The position numbers were made by a program, and so were the translations under genes. Under the pieces are notes generated by a model. It did not search any database. It was given only the letters and a program-made list of their open reading frames with translations, and was not told the DNA's origin. From assembly GCA_964017155.1 (NCBI GenBank), contig OZ024866.1:28661105-28725104 (forward strand): a DNA stretch of 64,000 nt. Direction: 5' to 3'. This document shows, in pieces, positions 34,226 to 46,069 of the stretch. This DNA comes from Oasisia sp. SBJ-2009 (Eukaryota > Annelida > Polychaeta > Sabellida > Siboglinidae). Each line of letters starts with the position of its first letter. The stretch's first letter is position 1.

Positions 34226-35311
34226 CATCTGCCTTGATTGTTTGTGTCATCTTGTCTGCTAGGACAAGGACTCGTTGTTTGTTAATGTTCCGTCTCAGTC
34301 CCAGTGTGTGAAAGCGTTAATAGGTCTGATACTTCCTCATTTAAAAATGATGTCAAAACATTACAAGCATATCCCTATTATGTATGCTACTAGTCCTGCA
34401 TATTGTACAGACTGTGTGTGTAGAGATTGTGCCTATTTTGTCATGCAGAATCTTCTTCCCGTCTCAGATAGCTATTCATTGTGTCAGAGTAATGCTTTCT
34501 TTCTCGTATATGCTGATGCTTTCAGCGTTGGAGATGTTTGTACATTGTTTGGGCTGCAGATGTTTGTACAATGTATGGGCAGCAGATGTTTGTACCATCT
34601 GCTAAGCATTTGGTGTTGTAAATTAGGAAAACCGTGGAGCACATGCTTTGATATAAGTAAACTAGGCCTACTCTATAATGTTGTGAAGTTTTATTTTATC
34701 ATAAGTAAAATAAATTGGCCGTTGTTGCCGATTGTAAAAGAAATACTTTAAATTGGAAGTATTGTATCTGAGTGTAATATCAACAGTTATGAAAGCGTAC
34801 ACTATCTCATTTATACAGTGTAGACAAATAATACACTACACTGTAAACAAATAATAAACTATAATTAATATTAAAAATGAATAAGTATTGGTGCATCTAT
34901 GATTATGTTAACCTGGTTTAAAATCGCATCATATTTTGTGTGGTATAATATTTTGCTGAGAGATTGTGCTGGAATAAACAGTACCATTGACCAATGAAGT
35001 GAAGAATACTTTCAATAGATAACATATAATGAAGATACATAAACTTGTTTTGCTTTGTGATAGCCGTGAGAGGTATTGTCGCAAGGTTAACTGTCTGTTG
35101 AACGAGTACAATTAGTCACTCCTCTGTGGATGATTATAGTTATATTTTATGCATGTGTCTGTACGTCTTTATTGGATGAAAGTTGTTCTTATTTTTGTGT
35201 ACCCTGTTCTAGTGGTTATGTTTTCAACTGTGTTCATCAACACTGTTTAGCAAACATGCTGATTGTCCGAACAGAGGCCATAGACACAGCACTTAATGTC
35301 ATGTTTTGGGT
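34226..35311. other. Intergenic AT-rich sequence
   Basis: It contains a three-copy TGCAGATGTTTGTACAATGT repeat near 34530-34600; otherwise nothing. Confidence 0.45.
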
Positions 35312-35590
35312 GTGAATAGAGCACCAAACTGTTAATCCAAAAACATGTGCTGCTGTGTCAAACCTTGGGCAAGTTCGTTTATTCTACCTAGTTCATTCAG
35401 CTGTGTAAATGACTACCTGGCTATAGAGAGTGGTGGCTATTTGTCATAATAATCTTTGCGCTTTAATTTCAGCATGGCAAAAAGCTGCCCAGAGAAGTCG
35501 CGATGGTGTTCGATTGAACAGGTCTGACATAGAATATTGCTGTGACGAGTTCTAACTTGTGTATGCGATATAAAAAGGTATCTTTATTTA
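35312..35590 (+). mobile_element. tRNA-derived SINE, copy 2 (degenerate 5' end)
   Basis: It aligns to the other two copies through TGTGCTGCTGTGT, ACCTTGGGCAAGTT, CTGGCTATAGAGAGTGGTGG, AGAAGTCGCGATGGTGTTCG and TGCGATATAAAAA. The tRNA-like head has lost its recognisable promoter boxes. Confidence 0.7.
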
Positions 35591-35652
35591 AAACGACCTT
35601 TCCAAAACAATACAACTTACAGGAAGTGGGATGTTTAACACTTGTCACTCAG

Positions 35653-35743
35653 ACGACACAAACAAAATGTATTTGTGTTGTCGGTACATCTGCTTCACCT
35701 CAAAGTGACTTGTTTTAAACAAATATCACTTTGAGATGAAGCA
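35653..35743. repeat. Two adjacent hairpins
   Basis: 35691-35708 and 35726-35743 are near-perfect inverted arms (TGCTTCACCTCAAAGTGA, one mismatch). Just upstream, CGACACAAA and TTTGTGTTGTCG form a smaller hairpin (35653-35683). Confidence 0.75.
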
Positions 35744-36554
35744 ATGTTTAACAGCCATGGATGGCAGTTGTAGGAACAGCAAGTCGAATACGCTACATTT
35801 CATCCAAAGTGTGATGTTCCTTCTACACAACTTCCCAGCCTGGTTTATTTTATGGAACATGTTTTTAAACTTTGAACGTTTCATGGCAACACTTTCAAAC
35901 CGCAAATATATCAGTCAGACTTATTAAACATAATTTGGCAAATAATGTGCCTTCAACATGAGGAATGCTCTTTGAAGACAAAGCTTAAAGAATGTTAAGT
36001 TTGTAGGACAGGGGATTGTTTCACTTAGGTAATGTGCTCATAAGAAAATTCTGGCATTTGAACACAATCCAGTGTTAAATATTTGCTTTGTCAAAATGCT
36101 GCAGTATCGCAGAGAACACTTTCTGTAATCGACCAATGAGAAAATTTATTTTAAAATTTGAATTTGGATAAGTTTTTAATTAAGACGGTTAGCGAAACAG
36201 TCCGTAAGTCTCCCAGGATTGATCTCTGATAACTAAATCAGGAATCGTGTGCATACAATTGGATGGTACTGGTGTTCCGCCAGTAAGTCATAGTTGCTGG
36301 TACTTTCTGTGTTGACATGTGGTTGCTCTGTCTCTGTCCACGTCTGTCTCAGGCGACACGTCGCTATGTGTAGTCGTAGAGTTAAATAAGGTATCCCTGC
36401 AGACAAGTAACAGCGATGTATCAGCCGTGTATCAGCGATGTATCAGCCATGTAACTGTACTCACTGTATAGTCGTGTATCATGTCAAAAATAAAACAGAT
36501 GGTATTTTGATAACAAAAAGAAATGCTTTGCTTGTGTTATGATCGCACCACAAA
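35744..36554. other. Intergenic sequence before the 26-bp array
   Basis: Short GATGTATCAGCC repeats near 36410; no gene. Confidence 0.45.
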
Positions 36555-37965
36555 ACACACTTCAGAATGATGATGTACAATATAAAACACATTAGATGAT
36601 GCACAACATAAAACACATGAGATGATGTACAACATAAAACACATGAGATGATGTACAACATAAAACACATGAGATGATGTACAACACAAAACACATGAGA
36701 TGATGTACAACACAAAACACATGAGATGATGTACAACACAAAACACATGAGATGATGTGCAACACAAAACACATGAGATGATGCGCAACACAAAACACAT
36801 CAGATGATGTACAACACAAAACACATCAGATAATGCACAACACAAAACACATCAGATGATGTACAACATAAAACACATCAGATGATGTACAACACAAAAC
36901 ACATCAGAAGATGTACAACACAAAACACATCAGAAGATGTACAACATAAAACACATCAGATGATGTACAACACAAAACACATCAGAAGATGTACAACATA
37001 AAACACATCAGATGATGTACAACATAAAACACATGAGATGATGCACAACATAAAACACATCAGATGATGCACAACACAAAACACATCAGAAGATGTACAA
37101 CATAAAACACATCAGATGATGTACAACATAAAACACATCAGATGATGTACAACATAAAACACATCAGATGATGTACAACACAAAACACATCAGAAGATGT
37201 ACAACATAAAACACATCAGAAGATGCGCAACACAAAACACATCAGATGATGTACAACACAAAACACATCAGATGATGTACAACACAAAACACATCAGAAG
37301 ATGCACAACACAAAACACATCAGAAGATGCGCAACACAAAACACATCAGATGATGCACAACACAAAACACATCAGATGATGCACAACACAAAACACATCA
37401 GATGATGCACAACACAAAACACATCAGAAGATGCGCAACACAAAACACATCAGATGATGTACAACACAAAACACATCAGATGATGTACAACACAAAACAC
37501 ATCAGAAGATGCGCAACACAAAACACATCAGATGATGTACAACACAAAACACATCAGAAGATGCGCAACACAAAACACATCAGATGATGTACAACACAAA
37601 ACACATCAGACGATGCGCAACACAAAACACATCAGATGATGTACAACACAAAACATATCAGAAGATGCGCAACACAAAACACATCAGATGATGTACAACA
37701 CAAAACACATCAGATGATGCGCAACACAAAACACATCAGATGATGTACAACACAAAACATATCAGAAGATGCACAACACAAAACACATCAGATGATGTAC
37801 AACACAAAACACATCAGATGATGCGCAACACAAAACACATCAGATGATTCACAACATAAAACACATCAGAAGATGCACAACACAAAACACATCAGATGAT
37901 GCACAACACAAAACACATTAGATGATGTACAACACAAAACACATCAGACGATGCATAACACAGTT
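36555..37965 (+). repeat. 26-bp minisatellite, about 54 copies
   Basis: The unit is TGTACAACACAAAACACATC plus AGATGA. Variant TGCGCAAC and TGTACAAC units alternate in parts. It lies downstream of TRMT1; coding frames here are spurious. Confidence 0.95.
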
Positions 37966-38294
37966 TTACATCACATACAAACACACACAGTGACTGTTGA
38001 AATATGTATTCTCATATATATATTCATACAACGACATGTACAGTGTACAGAGCACTGTTACATTTAATAGCAAAGATTTACACATTTCCTGTAGCTTAAA
38101 GCCAATGTTGAGCAAGCATCCTTTCTACTCAGCTTCCAGTGCTGACGATAGCAGTATGTATACACATCTTGTTTCTTTCTCTGTTCAATCTGAACTCATC
38201 AGTCGTGACAGATAGTATGCCGGTGTCAGTGTTTTGGTCAGATCCACCCTGTAGTTTGGGTGACACTGATCAGCAAGTCACCAACTGCTCTGGG

Positions 38295-38369
38295 TCATGT
38301 CCCGTTCCCTTCCTCCATCTCACCATCGGCTTTACATTTTTTCCCTGCATCGTTATCTGCACACAGAGC
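38295..38369 (-). CDS. TRMT1: Probable TRMT1 last exon (24 codons and stop)
   Basis: A strong acceptor, CTGTCTGTTGCAG, is followed in the required phase 0 by ALCADNDAGKKCKADGEM, then EEGNGT and TGA. The composition (charged, low complexity) suits the end of a TRMT1 tail. No homology supports it directly, so this is an inference from splice signals and phase. Confidence 0.5.
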   Translation of the reverse strand, partial: ALCADNDAGKKCKADGEMEEGNGT

Positions 38370-41300
38370 CTGCAACAGACAGAGATGGAGCGGGTCACAT
38401 GATGTGATCCCACATCAACTGAGAACAGCAGATGACCAAGTGACATGTGGACTACAGAGCAGATGATCACATGACATGTAGACTTTGGACAGCAGAGGAT
38501 CACGTGACAGTGATGACACATGGACCGCAGATCATTTCATGACATGAAATGTATTTCTTAGATTGGTTTATTTCCAATCAGACATAAACAATAACCTGTG
38601 CTTCCTTCCTCTTTGTCGTACCTATTTCTTCCTCTCCCTCCTACACTTATGCTTCTCTCCCTCCTCATATATAATTTACTTTCCTCTCCTCTCTCCTCCT
38701 AGACTTACCTCCCACTCCTCCCTCCTCATAGACTTACCTCCCACTCCTCCCTCCTCCTAGACTTACCTCCCACTCCTCCCTCCTCATAGACTTACCTCCC
38801 ACTCCTCCCTCCTCCTAGACTTACCTCCCACTCCTCCCTCCTCATAGACTTACCTCCCACTCCTCCCTCCTCATAGACTTACCTCCCACTCCTCCCTCCT
38901 CATAGACTTACCTCCCACTCCTCCCTCCTCATAGACTTACCTCCCACTCCTCCCTCCTCATAGACTTACCTTTTTCTCCTCTCTCCTCATAGACTGACCT
39001 CCCACTCCTCCCTCCTCCCAGACTTACCTCCCACTCCTCCCTCCTCATAGACTTACCTCCCACTCCTCCCTCCTCCTAGACTTACCTTCCACTCCTCCCT
39101 CCTCCTAGACTTACCTCCCACTCCTCCCTCCTCATAGACTTACCTCCCACTCCTCCCTCCTCCTAGACTTACCTCCCACTCCTCCCTCCTCACAGACTTA
39201 CCTCCCACTCCTCCCTCCTCCTAGACTTACCTTCCTCTTCTCCCTTCTCTTCTTAGACTTTTCTATCCCCTCCTGCCTGCGTTCCTCCAGTGTCTTCCTC
39301 TCTCCCAGCTTGGCCCGGGGCATTGGGCCCCAGTCGCGTTCAGGGTTGGCCTGCCAGCGCAGCAAGCCTTTCTCCCGAGACTTGGGGTTGGCGTCCGGAT
39401 GAAGACTGAAGTTTGCGCTGATCCCTGGCTCCGCAGCGAGAATCACATTGGCCGGAGCGCCCTCTTTCAGGCGTTTCTCATTCACGGGATTTTGCTTCGT
39501 CCAGCAGCGAATAATGTCCTGATGAGATTAATTAAACTAAGTTACGAAAACTGCATTTGTGCAAACACGTCTGAGAACATCTATACTACTCAAAATGTGC
39601 TAAGGATCACACAATGTTTGTAATGGAACAATCTTGAAATGGCAGCCATACAGAGACTCATTGGAAGCATGAAACGCCGTTGCCAGGCTGTGATTGCATC
39701 ACGTGGATCACACACAAGCTACTGACAGTTGTTGCTGCTGGTAATTGAATTGTTTGGGACCTCTTCATGACTTGGAGTAACATTCTGGAACCTTCATTTT
39801 GGGGGGTCTGGGGAAAACCTCAATTTTTGGGGGTCTGCTTCTTTGATGTCAGAATGCATGTTACCTATTGTTCACATTTGATATACAGCAATGACATTCA
39901 GGAAATAAACATGTCCTCGAATATATGCTGTTTTTAGTTTTTGTGTGATACACATGCCATAAAATATAATACCGCCCTAAATAGTGATCCCTAACAAAAT
40001 GTGAGCAGTATATGTTAATGCATGTGGTCTGCCCCAGCCAAACATATATAATTAAATATCTAAGTAAAACTTAAATGAAGTTATTTTAAATAAATTTAAA
40101 TAATAAAACTAAATGCTGATTTAATACACCATAAATAAATGGGAGGTTATTTTAGCTGACCTGAGAAACATGAGGTTAATTTAATTAACAACTTTTTTAA
40201 TTCATCATAATTTAATTAACAACACATTCAGTTAATTGTATGTTAATTAGTCTACATTCAAATTAAGAGCGTCTGAGAGCTGCCCAACTCACCCATATGA
40301 CATCGTTTGGGGCATCAGTCTTGAGTGAGTTGGGCTGGGCATGTGACATCGACACAAGGTACCCAGCATGCAACAGTGCAGAACTAGAAATTAGAATAAT
40401 ATGAAATGATTAACTGCAACAGGAATGTTCAGTACATTTTCAGTAATAAATAACTGTGTGATTGTGGACACTGAAAGTGGACACGTTGAGTGTGGGACAG
40501 ACACGGGGTCAAATACATTTGTATTTGTTTAAAAGTATTTGTAATTGTATTTGAAGTTTAGAAATTAAAAATATATGTATTTAAATACTTTCCTAAAGTA
40601 TTTGATATTTTAAAATACACAAGCCAACATAAACATTTTATTATGTATCTCTCCTGGCTTAACTTAACAAACAACAGATCATTGCATTTTACTCTGTGGA
40701 TAGAGGTTTCTGAGTCAGTTGTCAATGTGATGTAGTTAGCAATAACAAGACTCTCTAGCAGTGGTCTGCCTCTCATCGTAAGAGCAAACACTAATTATGC
40801 CTATAAATTAGATGTCTCGATATATGATTTGTTTTTCTTTTACTTATAGTAATATATCCTGAAAAATGAAAATGAAAGTATTTGAACAAGTATTTGAAAT
40901 ACTTTCCAATCTATTTATATACAAACACTTTTTTGCATTTAAAAGTATTTATAATTGCATTTGACTCAGGTCTGTTGTGATGAGTGGGAGTGGGGACACT
41001 TGGGAGAAGGGGCACTGGGAGTGGGGACACTTGGGAGAAGGGACACTGGGAGTGGGGACACTTGGGAGAAGGGACACTGGGAGTGGGGACACTTGGGAGA
41101 AGGGACACTGGGAGTGGGAACACTTGGGAGAAGGGACACTGGGAGTGGGGACACTTGGGAGAAGGGACACTGGGAGTGGGGACACTTGGGAGAAGGGACA
41201 CTGGGAGCGGGAACACTTGGGAGAAGGGACACTGGGAGTGGGGACACTTGGGAGTAGGGACACTGGGAGTGGGGACACTGGGAGTGGGGACACTTGGGAG

Positions 41301-43110
41301 TGGGGACACTTGGGAGAAGGGACACTGGGAGTGGGGACACTTGGGAGAAGGGACACTGGGAGTGGGGACACTTGGGAGTAGGGACACTGGGAGTGGGGAC
41401 ACTTGGGAGTGGGGACACTTGGGAGTAGGGACACTGGGAATGGGGACACTGGGAGTGGGGACACTTGGGAGTAGGGACACTGGGAGTGGGGACACTGGGA
41501 GTGGGGACACTTGGGAGTAGGGACACTGGGAATGGGGACATGGAGACACTGGGAGTGAGACCACTCGGGATGCAATGGGGCGCCTGAACTCACCGCATCT
41601 CAACAAATCTTGGCGCGGTGCAGTGAACGATGCGACAGAGGTCGTCCGTGATGTAGTAGAGTGGAACATGGGGCAACTCCTCCGTGACGACCGTCAGCAT
41701 CCCTGTGATCCTGGCCGCGGTCTTGAATCGCCCCGGCTCTGCCTCGACACTGGCCACCATCTTCCGCACGAACTCAGTGTCGTGGATGGGATTAGACCAG
41801 ATGGGCCCCGCAAGATGCTGCGTAAAACCACAGTGGGCACAGCTTGGGGAAACCGTCGGTCCGGCAGCTGACGAGTACTTCACCCCTCCATTCTCCGTCT
41901 TCGTGCACAGTCCCATGGGCTGTAGTTTGAACGAGCCACACCCAGAGCAGTGATACACCAGGGATGTTTTACTCAGCGACTGTTTCACTTTACTCTGGCC
42001 GAAGTAGACTTTTACAAAGACTCGCACGTAGAAGTCTATGCTGAGTGAGAGGACAGGAACAATGTAACGCGAGTAGCGATTGGCGTGCGAGTCGATGGCG
42101 CGTAGGACGATCCTGACAGCCATCTCGTGGCAATATTTGGTACGGAGGGAGACAGCGCCGTACTTAGCGTAGCACGTCTCTGATGCATTCCCGCACAACA
42201 CCCCCATGTCTGTACAGGTGACACACAGGAGTCCCCCGTCCCGGACCGCCTGCACGGCCGCATCGAGGAATGTCACCGGAGAACCGTATGGATCCAAGTC
42301 GATGACATCAAAGCGATCCTTTCGACGCTTGTTCTCATACATGACTGCTGCGGCGTCGGCACACCTCGGCGTTACCAGATGCTCGACTCTGTTGTGTGCA
42401 CAGTTCTTCTTTATGTATGCGAATGCTGTTTCATCGAAGTCGTTACACACAATTTCTTTAACTCCCGGAAGCTCTAGTGCAAAGCGAATCGACCTGAGAC
42501 CAGTCGCGGCAAGTCCTTCCAAGATACGGATACCACTACTCTCGTACTTGCCTCGTTCAAACTCTGGTGTCTTTGTCACGTTTGCATGACCTGTTGAGTC
42601 CTGACTGTCCCGCTCCTGTCCGTTGGGATCAACATCCCGAGAGACAGCAGTCTTGGACACAGCCGTCTTCCCTGGTGTCTCAACTGGCAGTCTGCTGAAG
42701 TGCTCTTTTGAGAACTCGGAAATTACTGCAATTGTGAGGTCTCGGTTAAATTCCTGCACAGGATTGTAGAAGACATGGGGTGGGGAGCAGACCTCAGCCT
42801 GTCCCTCCTTCACTGTAGTGTCAGTATTACATTCCTTCACTGTATTGTCAGTATTACATTCCTTCACTGTATTGTCAGTATTACATTCCTTCACTGTATT
42901 GTCAGTATTACATTCCTTTACAGTATTGTTAGTATTTCCTTCTTTTACATTGTCGTCAGTATTTCCTTCCTTCATAATATTCCCAAGCGTAGTGTCAATG
43001 CCTGGCTGACCGTCGGGAAGACTTTGTGTAGACATTTCTATCACAGACGCGCCTGTAGATGCTGCAACAACACAAAGCCACTTTAGAATGTTCTGCAGAT
43101 GAGCACACAT
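38295..43110 (-). CDS. TRMT1: tRNA (guanine(26)-N(2))-dimethyltransferase, four exons
   Basis: The enzyme transfers two methyl groups from S-adenosylmethionine to N2 of G26 in tRNAs. Exons on the minus strand: 43110-41594, 40383-40293, 39518-39231, 38369-38295, giving 656 residues, close to my recollection of the human protein (about 660). Family landmarks: FYNPVQEFNRDLT, the SAM-binding EGLAATGLRSIRFALE, the catalytic-motif region DVIDLDPYGSP, two CxxC pairs (CSGCG and CAHCG) likely binding zinc, the TEELPHVPLYY segment, LKTDAPNDVIWDIIRCW, and the lysine/arginine-rich tail. An in-frame 9-residue repeat lies in the N-terminal region. No C-terminal CCCH zinc finger as in vertebrate TRMT1 is visible. 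The start is uncertain: the ATG at 43110 (GCCATGT) is the furthest upstream, the ATG at 43035 also fits, and a good acceptor-like TTGTTGCAG lies between them. Confidence 0.93.
38695..39230 (-). repeat. 29-bp TRMT1 donor minisatellite, about 18 copies
   Basis: On the minus (TRMT1) strand each unit reads GGGAGGAGTGGGAG|GTAAGT followed by CTATGAGGA. The first copy is the authentic exon 3 donor, where the exon reads GGGAGAAGAGGAAG|GTAAGT followed by CTAGGAGG. Every unit thus has an essentially perfect U1 match. Confidence 0.95.
39231..39518 (-). CDS. TRMT1: TRMT1 exon 3: C-terminal conserved region
   Basis: The acceptor CTCATCAG precedes DIIRCWTKQNPVNEKRL. The exon contains ANFSLHPDANPKSREKGL and WQANPERDWGP, recognisable TRMT1 signatures, then a charged tail ending REKRK. 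The donor AAG|GTAAGT in phase 0 is also the founding unit of the 29-bp array that follows in the intron. Confidence 0.92.
39519..40292 (-). other. TRMT1: TRMT1 intron 2
   Basis: AT-rich, no array, bounded by the exon 2 donor and the exon 3 acceptor. Confidence 0.8.
40293..40383 (-). CDS. TRMT1: TRMT1 exon 2 (91 nt)
   Basis: The acceptor TTTCTAG and donor TGG|GTGAGT bound 91 bases encoding (R)SALLHAGYLVSMSHAQ and then NSLKTDAPNDVIW. It fills exactly the segment missing between the first and third exons when compared with the known family order, and phases match on both sides. Confidence 0.9.
40980..41550 (+). repeat. 32-bp minisatellite in TRMT1 intron 1
   Basis: The unit is GGAGTGGGGACACTTGGGAG plus AAGGGACACTGG. 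On the TRMT1 strand it is a C/T-rich run with CTCCCAG and CTCCCAAG. It starts about 45 bp after the exon 1 donor but does not copy it. Confidence 0.93.
41594..43110 (-). CDS. TRMT1: TRMT1 exon 1: SAM-methyltransferase domain
   Basis: This single exon of about 505 codons holds nearly the whole catalytic domain and both CxxC pairs. It ends EM(R) at the donor CG|GTGAGT. The N-terminus (WLCVVAAS) is hydrophobic enough for an organelle-targeting guess, but this is weak because the start is uncertain. Confidence 0.93.
42818..42985 (-). repeat. TRMT1: 27-bp coding minisatellite inside TRMT1
   Basis: About six in-frame copies encode VKECNTDNT-type nonapeptides between the start and FYNPVQEF. The frame is preserved throughout. 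Variation towards the 5' end (VKEGNTDDN, VKEGNTNNT) indicates older copies there. Confidence 0.9.
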
Positions 43111-43757
43111 GGCTGAGTTTACCAAAAATGAAATAAATTATTATGGACTAAATAACGGTTCATTTCTTCTAGAAAGATTACATCATGAGCCATTATGTTC
43201 ATTTCTGGGAAGTATTACATCATTATACCACCCTCCCAATCACAAGTCATTTATGTTCCTGTATAGTCGGAGTGCTCCAACAGTATAGTATGGTGATACC
43301 GTGACAGTATAGTCAGAATGCACCACGTTTTATTGCAATGCCCCAGTAACCAGTCTTGGAATAAACCAGTAAAATGTAGTTCAAATTTCAGACTATTTTA
43401 TATATATACATATACATACATACACTCACGTGTATATATACACATTTAGATTAGTGACATCAGTAGAGCAGTGTTGATAGGAACAACCAGAAGTAGCAAA
43501 TGCATAAAAACATAACGTGTGAGCCGAAGAGGGGCATTCTGACCAAAGTGGTGCTTTGCAACCTTCCTGCTGGAGCATTCCGACCAAGCAGTTGGGACAC
43601 TGCGACTAGGCAGTTCACAGTTGGTGCATTGCGACTGGTGGCAGTGCCTGTGTCAGTGGTACAAACAGGCAGAGCCAGAGCCTAGGACTAGGTAGTAGCC
43701 TAGACCTAGTAGGTGCATCCTGCATTCCGACCGTAATTATTATTCATTTATTATTAA
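43111..43757. other. TRMT1 upstream region
   Basis: It presumably contains the TRMT1 promoter and possibly a short 5' exon. No TATA or CpG island is evident. Confidence 0.4.
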
Positions 43758-44609
43758 AGGCAAAAAAAAGTTAACTGTTTCGTGGCATACACCTAATAGA
43801 GTTAATATAAAGTAACAATTTCCACATATACTCAATTTTTTACGCCAGCGGTTTACCAGAAAAATATTTTTTAACACCCAGCCATCCAAATACTGCGCGC
43901 TACTCCATCTTAGATGAAGAATGACGTCACGACGGTGATCGAGGCGCTCTCCACGCAGATTCACTGCATGGGGTTTGGCTGTTGTCATGAAATGGCTGCA
44001 ACTCGGCAACGCGCGTAACATGCTGATGACGGTAAATATAAAGTTGTCTATTATTGTTATCGTTGAAATCATCCCATCAACTGATGATACATGACTACAT
44101 GTCTACTTCAAAGCATTTCTCCTAAAAATGGACCGAGCAAGGTGAACTGTACTTGGACTGGAGGGATTCCAAACAGTACGCCCGCAAATGTGAATCAATT
44201 TCTTCAATACTACCGGTTGTTTCAACTATTATTGCAACCGTATGCCGAACAGTAAGGCATAATTACTAAAGTTTACCATAGATTTAACCACAGATTTAGA
44301 TATACGTCTATAAGCAGCTGCTAGATGTCACGCCAACTGAACGAACTGTCGAAGACTCGAAGTTTTTGACCCTTAACAACGTCGCAGGTTAAGGGTCAGA
44401 CATAGAATACAGCGCGCTGAATGGCCAAGTCAATTTAATCCTTCACTTAATGGCGGCGTCTAGACCATCGTGGATTTCGTTAGAATTTTAGACTTTAAAG
44501 TCACATTCTGAGTAAACCGCTGACGTTAAAAAAATTAGTATATGTGGAAATTGTTACTTTATATTAACTCTATTAGGTGTATGCCACGAAACAGTTAATT
44601 TTTTTGCCT
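43758..44609. mobile_element. MITE with about 100-bp TIRs and TTAA target duplication
   Basis: The ends (AGGCAAAAAAAAGTTAACTG on the left, the near-exact reverse complement on the right) are inverted repeats of about 100 bp, both flanked by TTAA (43754-43757 and 44610-44613). TTAA is the target of piggyBac and Kolobok elements; the AGG terminus fits Kolobok better than the CCC-type start of piggyBac (inference). There is no coding capacity. An internal 11-bp stem (TGACCCTTAAC) lies near 44369-44400. Confidence 0.85.
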
Positions 44610-44613
44610 TTAA

Positions 44614-46069
44614 CCTTACATTAGCATTGTCATGGATATCCCCTAGCAAAATATCCGTATATAATTCGTATGGTTTCCACGATTACAACGAAATTGAACG
44701 AATGCACAAGTGACTTGTCATTTCGTCTCTATACGAAGTCTGAATGACAATTTGGAAAGTACCTCGACAATCCAACTCCAAGAAGTTTGACGGATACCTC
44801 GAAATCCCTGTTTATCGCTCAACATGTCACCGACAAATAGAACAATTAACGGCAATTACAAATGTTATACTACTTCGAAGACTTTTAATTGCGGCTAAAA
44901 TTACTTTATGCATTTACACAAAACGAGAACACTTCCGTGAACTATCAACAGTTTGGTAATTTTATAGCATCCACTGATATGAATACCATATATTTCACTC
45001 ACACTTTCACACATGGGCCAAAACACCACGTGATGTTGCGCTGCATCGTTACCGCGATGACAATTGACATTTCTTATCGATGTCGCAGCCACATGGTCTT
45101 CAATCCACTTTATTGTCGTTTATAAAAAATCTGAATGACCACTTCCATAATATATTTATATCATAAGTGTATAGTGCTTGTTTAATATATTTTTATGCAT
45201 AAAAACGTAGATTTGTTGTGAAATACTGTTGTTAGTTGCATAGTAAGATCACACTAAACAAATTATAGCTGCACAGTAAGATAACAGTATAATTATACTA
45301 TAAGCAAGTTTAAAAAAATCTGGAATTTGTTCCATAAAATGTCAATACGTAATATATCCAACTAATTGTTTATTTAATGTTCAAAATATTAATACATCAA
45401 AAATTAAAAGCTAACTCATTTGTGAAGACAAACAATAAAAAATAAGTAGGTAGTATATTTTTGGCAAAATCTATTGTACAAAAAGATGTCACTGCCTAAA
45501 ACCATCTTATCTATCTACACTGTGTAAATTACACACATCTGTCACATGGCTAGTCGAACAAAAAATGTATTAAAATATCATAATGCCGAGTAATGTCAAC
45601 GAGACTGAACAAGACTTCAAATGAGACTACTATGTTAAAATCTGGTATAGAAAACATTCACTGCATAGGATACAGCATTCCTAGAAGCATCATACACAGC
45701 CCACTCCATTATGAGAAAAGGATTATATTCAACCTGTGAGAACAATGCTCTCATAGCACCAACTGTTGGGTGCAAATACCTGTTATATTTGTTATGCATT
45801 AAGCAGACCACTGTGGTTAAGCATATCAAAGTAAGTTGGCATGACGAATATTATCCTCTTTTTTATAATGAAGCAGGTGCTGCCTTTAGCAAATTTATAT
45901 TGCTGTGTATGTTCATGATGATGACTATGTTCAACACTGTAACATGTTCCCATGCATCCATTTTATTTTACAATTTTACAAACTTATTAATTGAATTGTT
46001 CAGCCACATTAAATGAATCTATCTTTGGTTTGCAGATAGTCATATTTGCTTGTAGTAGTCATACTAATA
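44614..46069. other. Intergenic AT-rich sequence
   Basis: No supported exon or repeat. It contains the 3' flank of the YqaJ-type gene. Confidence 0.5.

Noticed and set aside
40980..41550. TRMT1 exon 1 donor as founder of the intron 1 array
   Set aside because: The unit contains no copy of GTGAGTTCAGG; the array begins about 45 bp inside the intron, so it does not belong to the splice-seeded set.
40911..41669. Pro-rich frames (SVPTPKCPHSQ) on minus and Gly-rich frames on plus
   Set aside because: They come from a 32-bp array in TRMT1 intron 1, between two confident exons.
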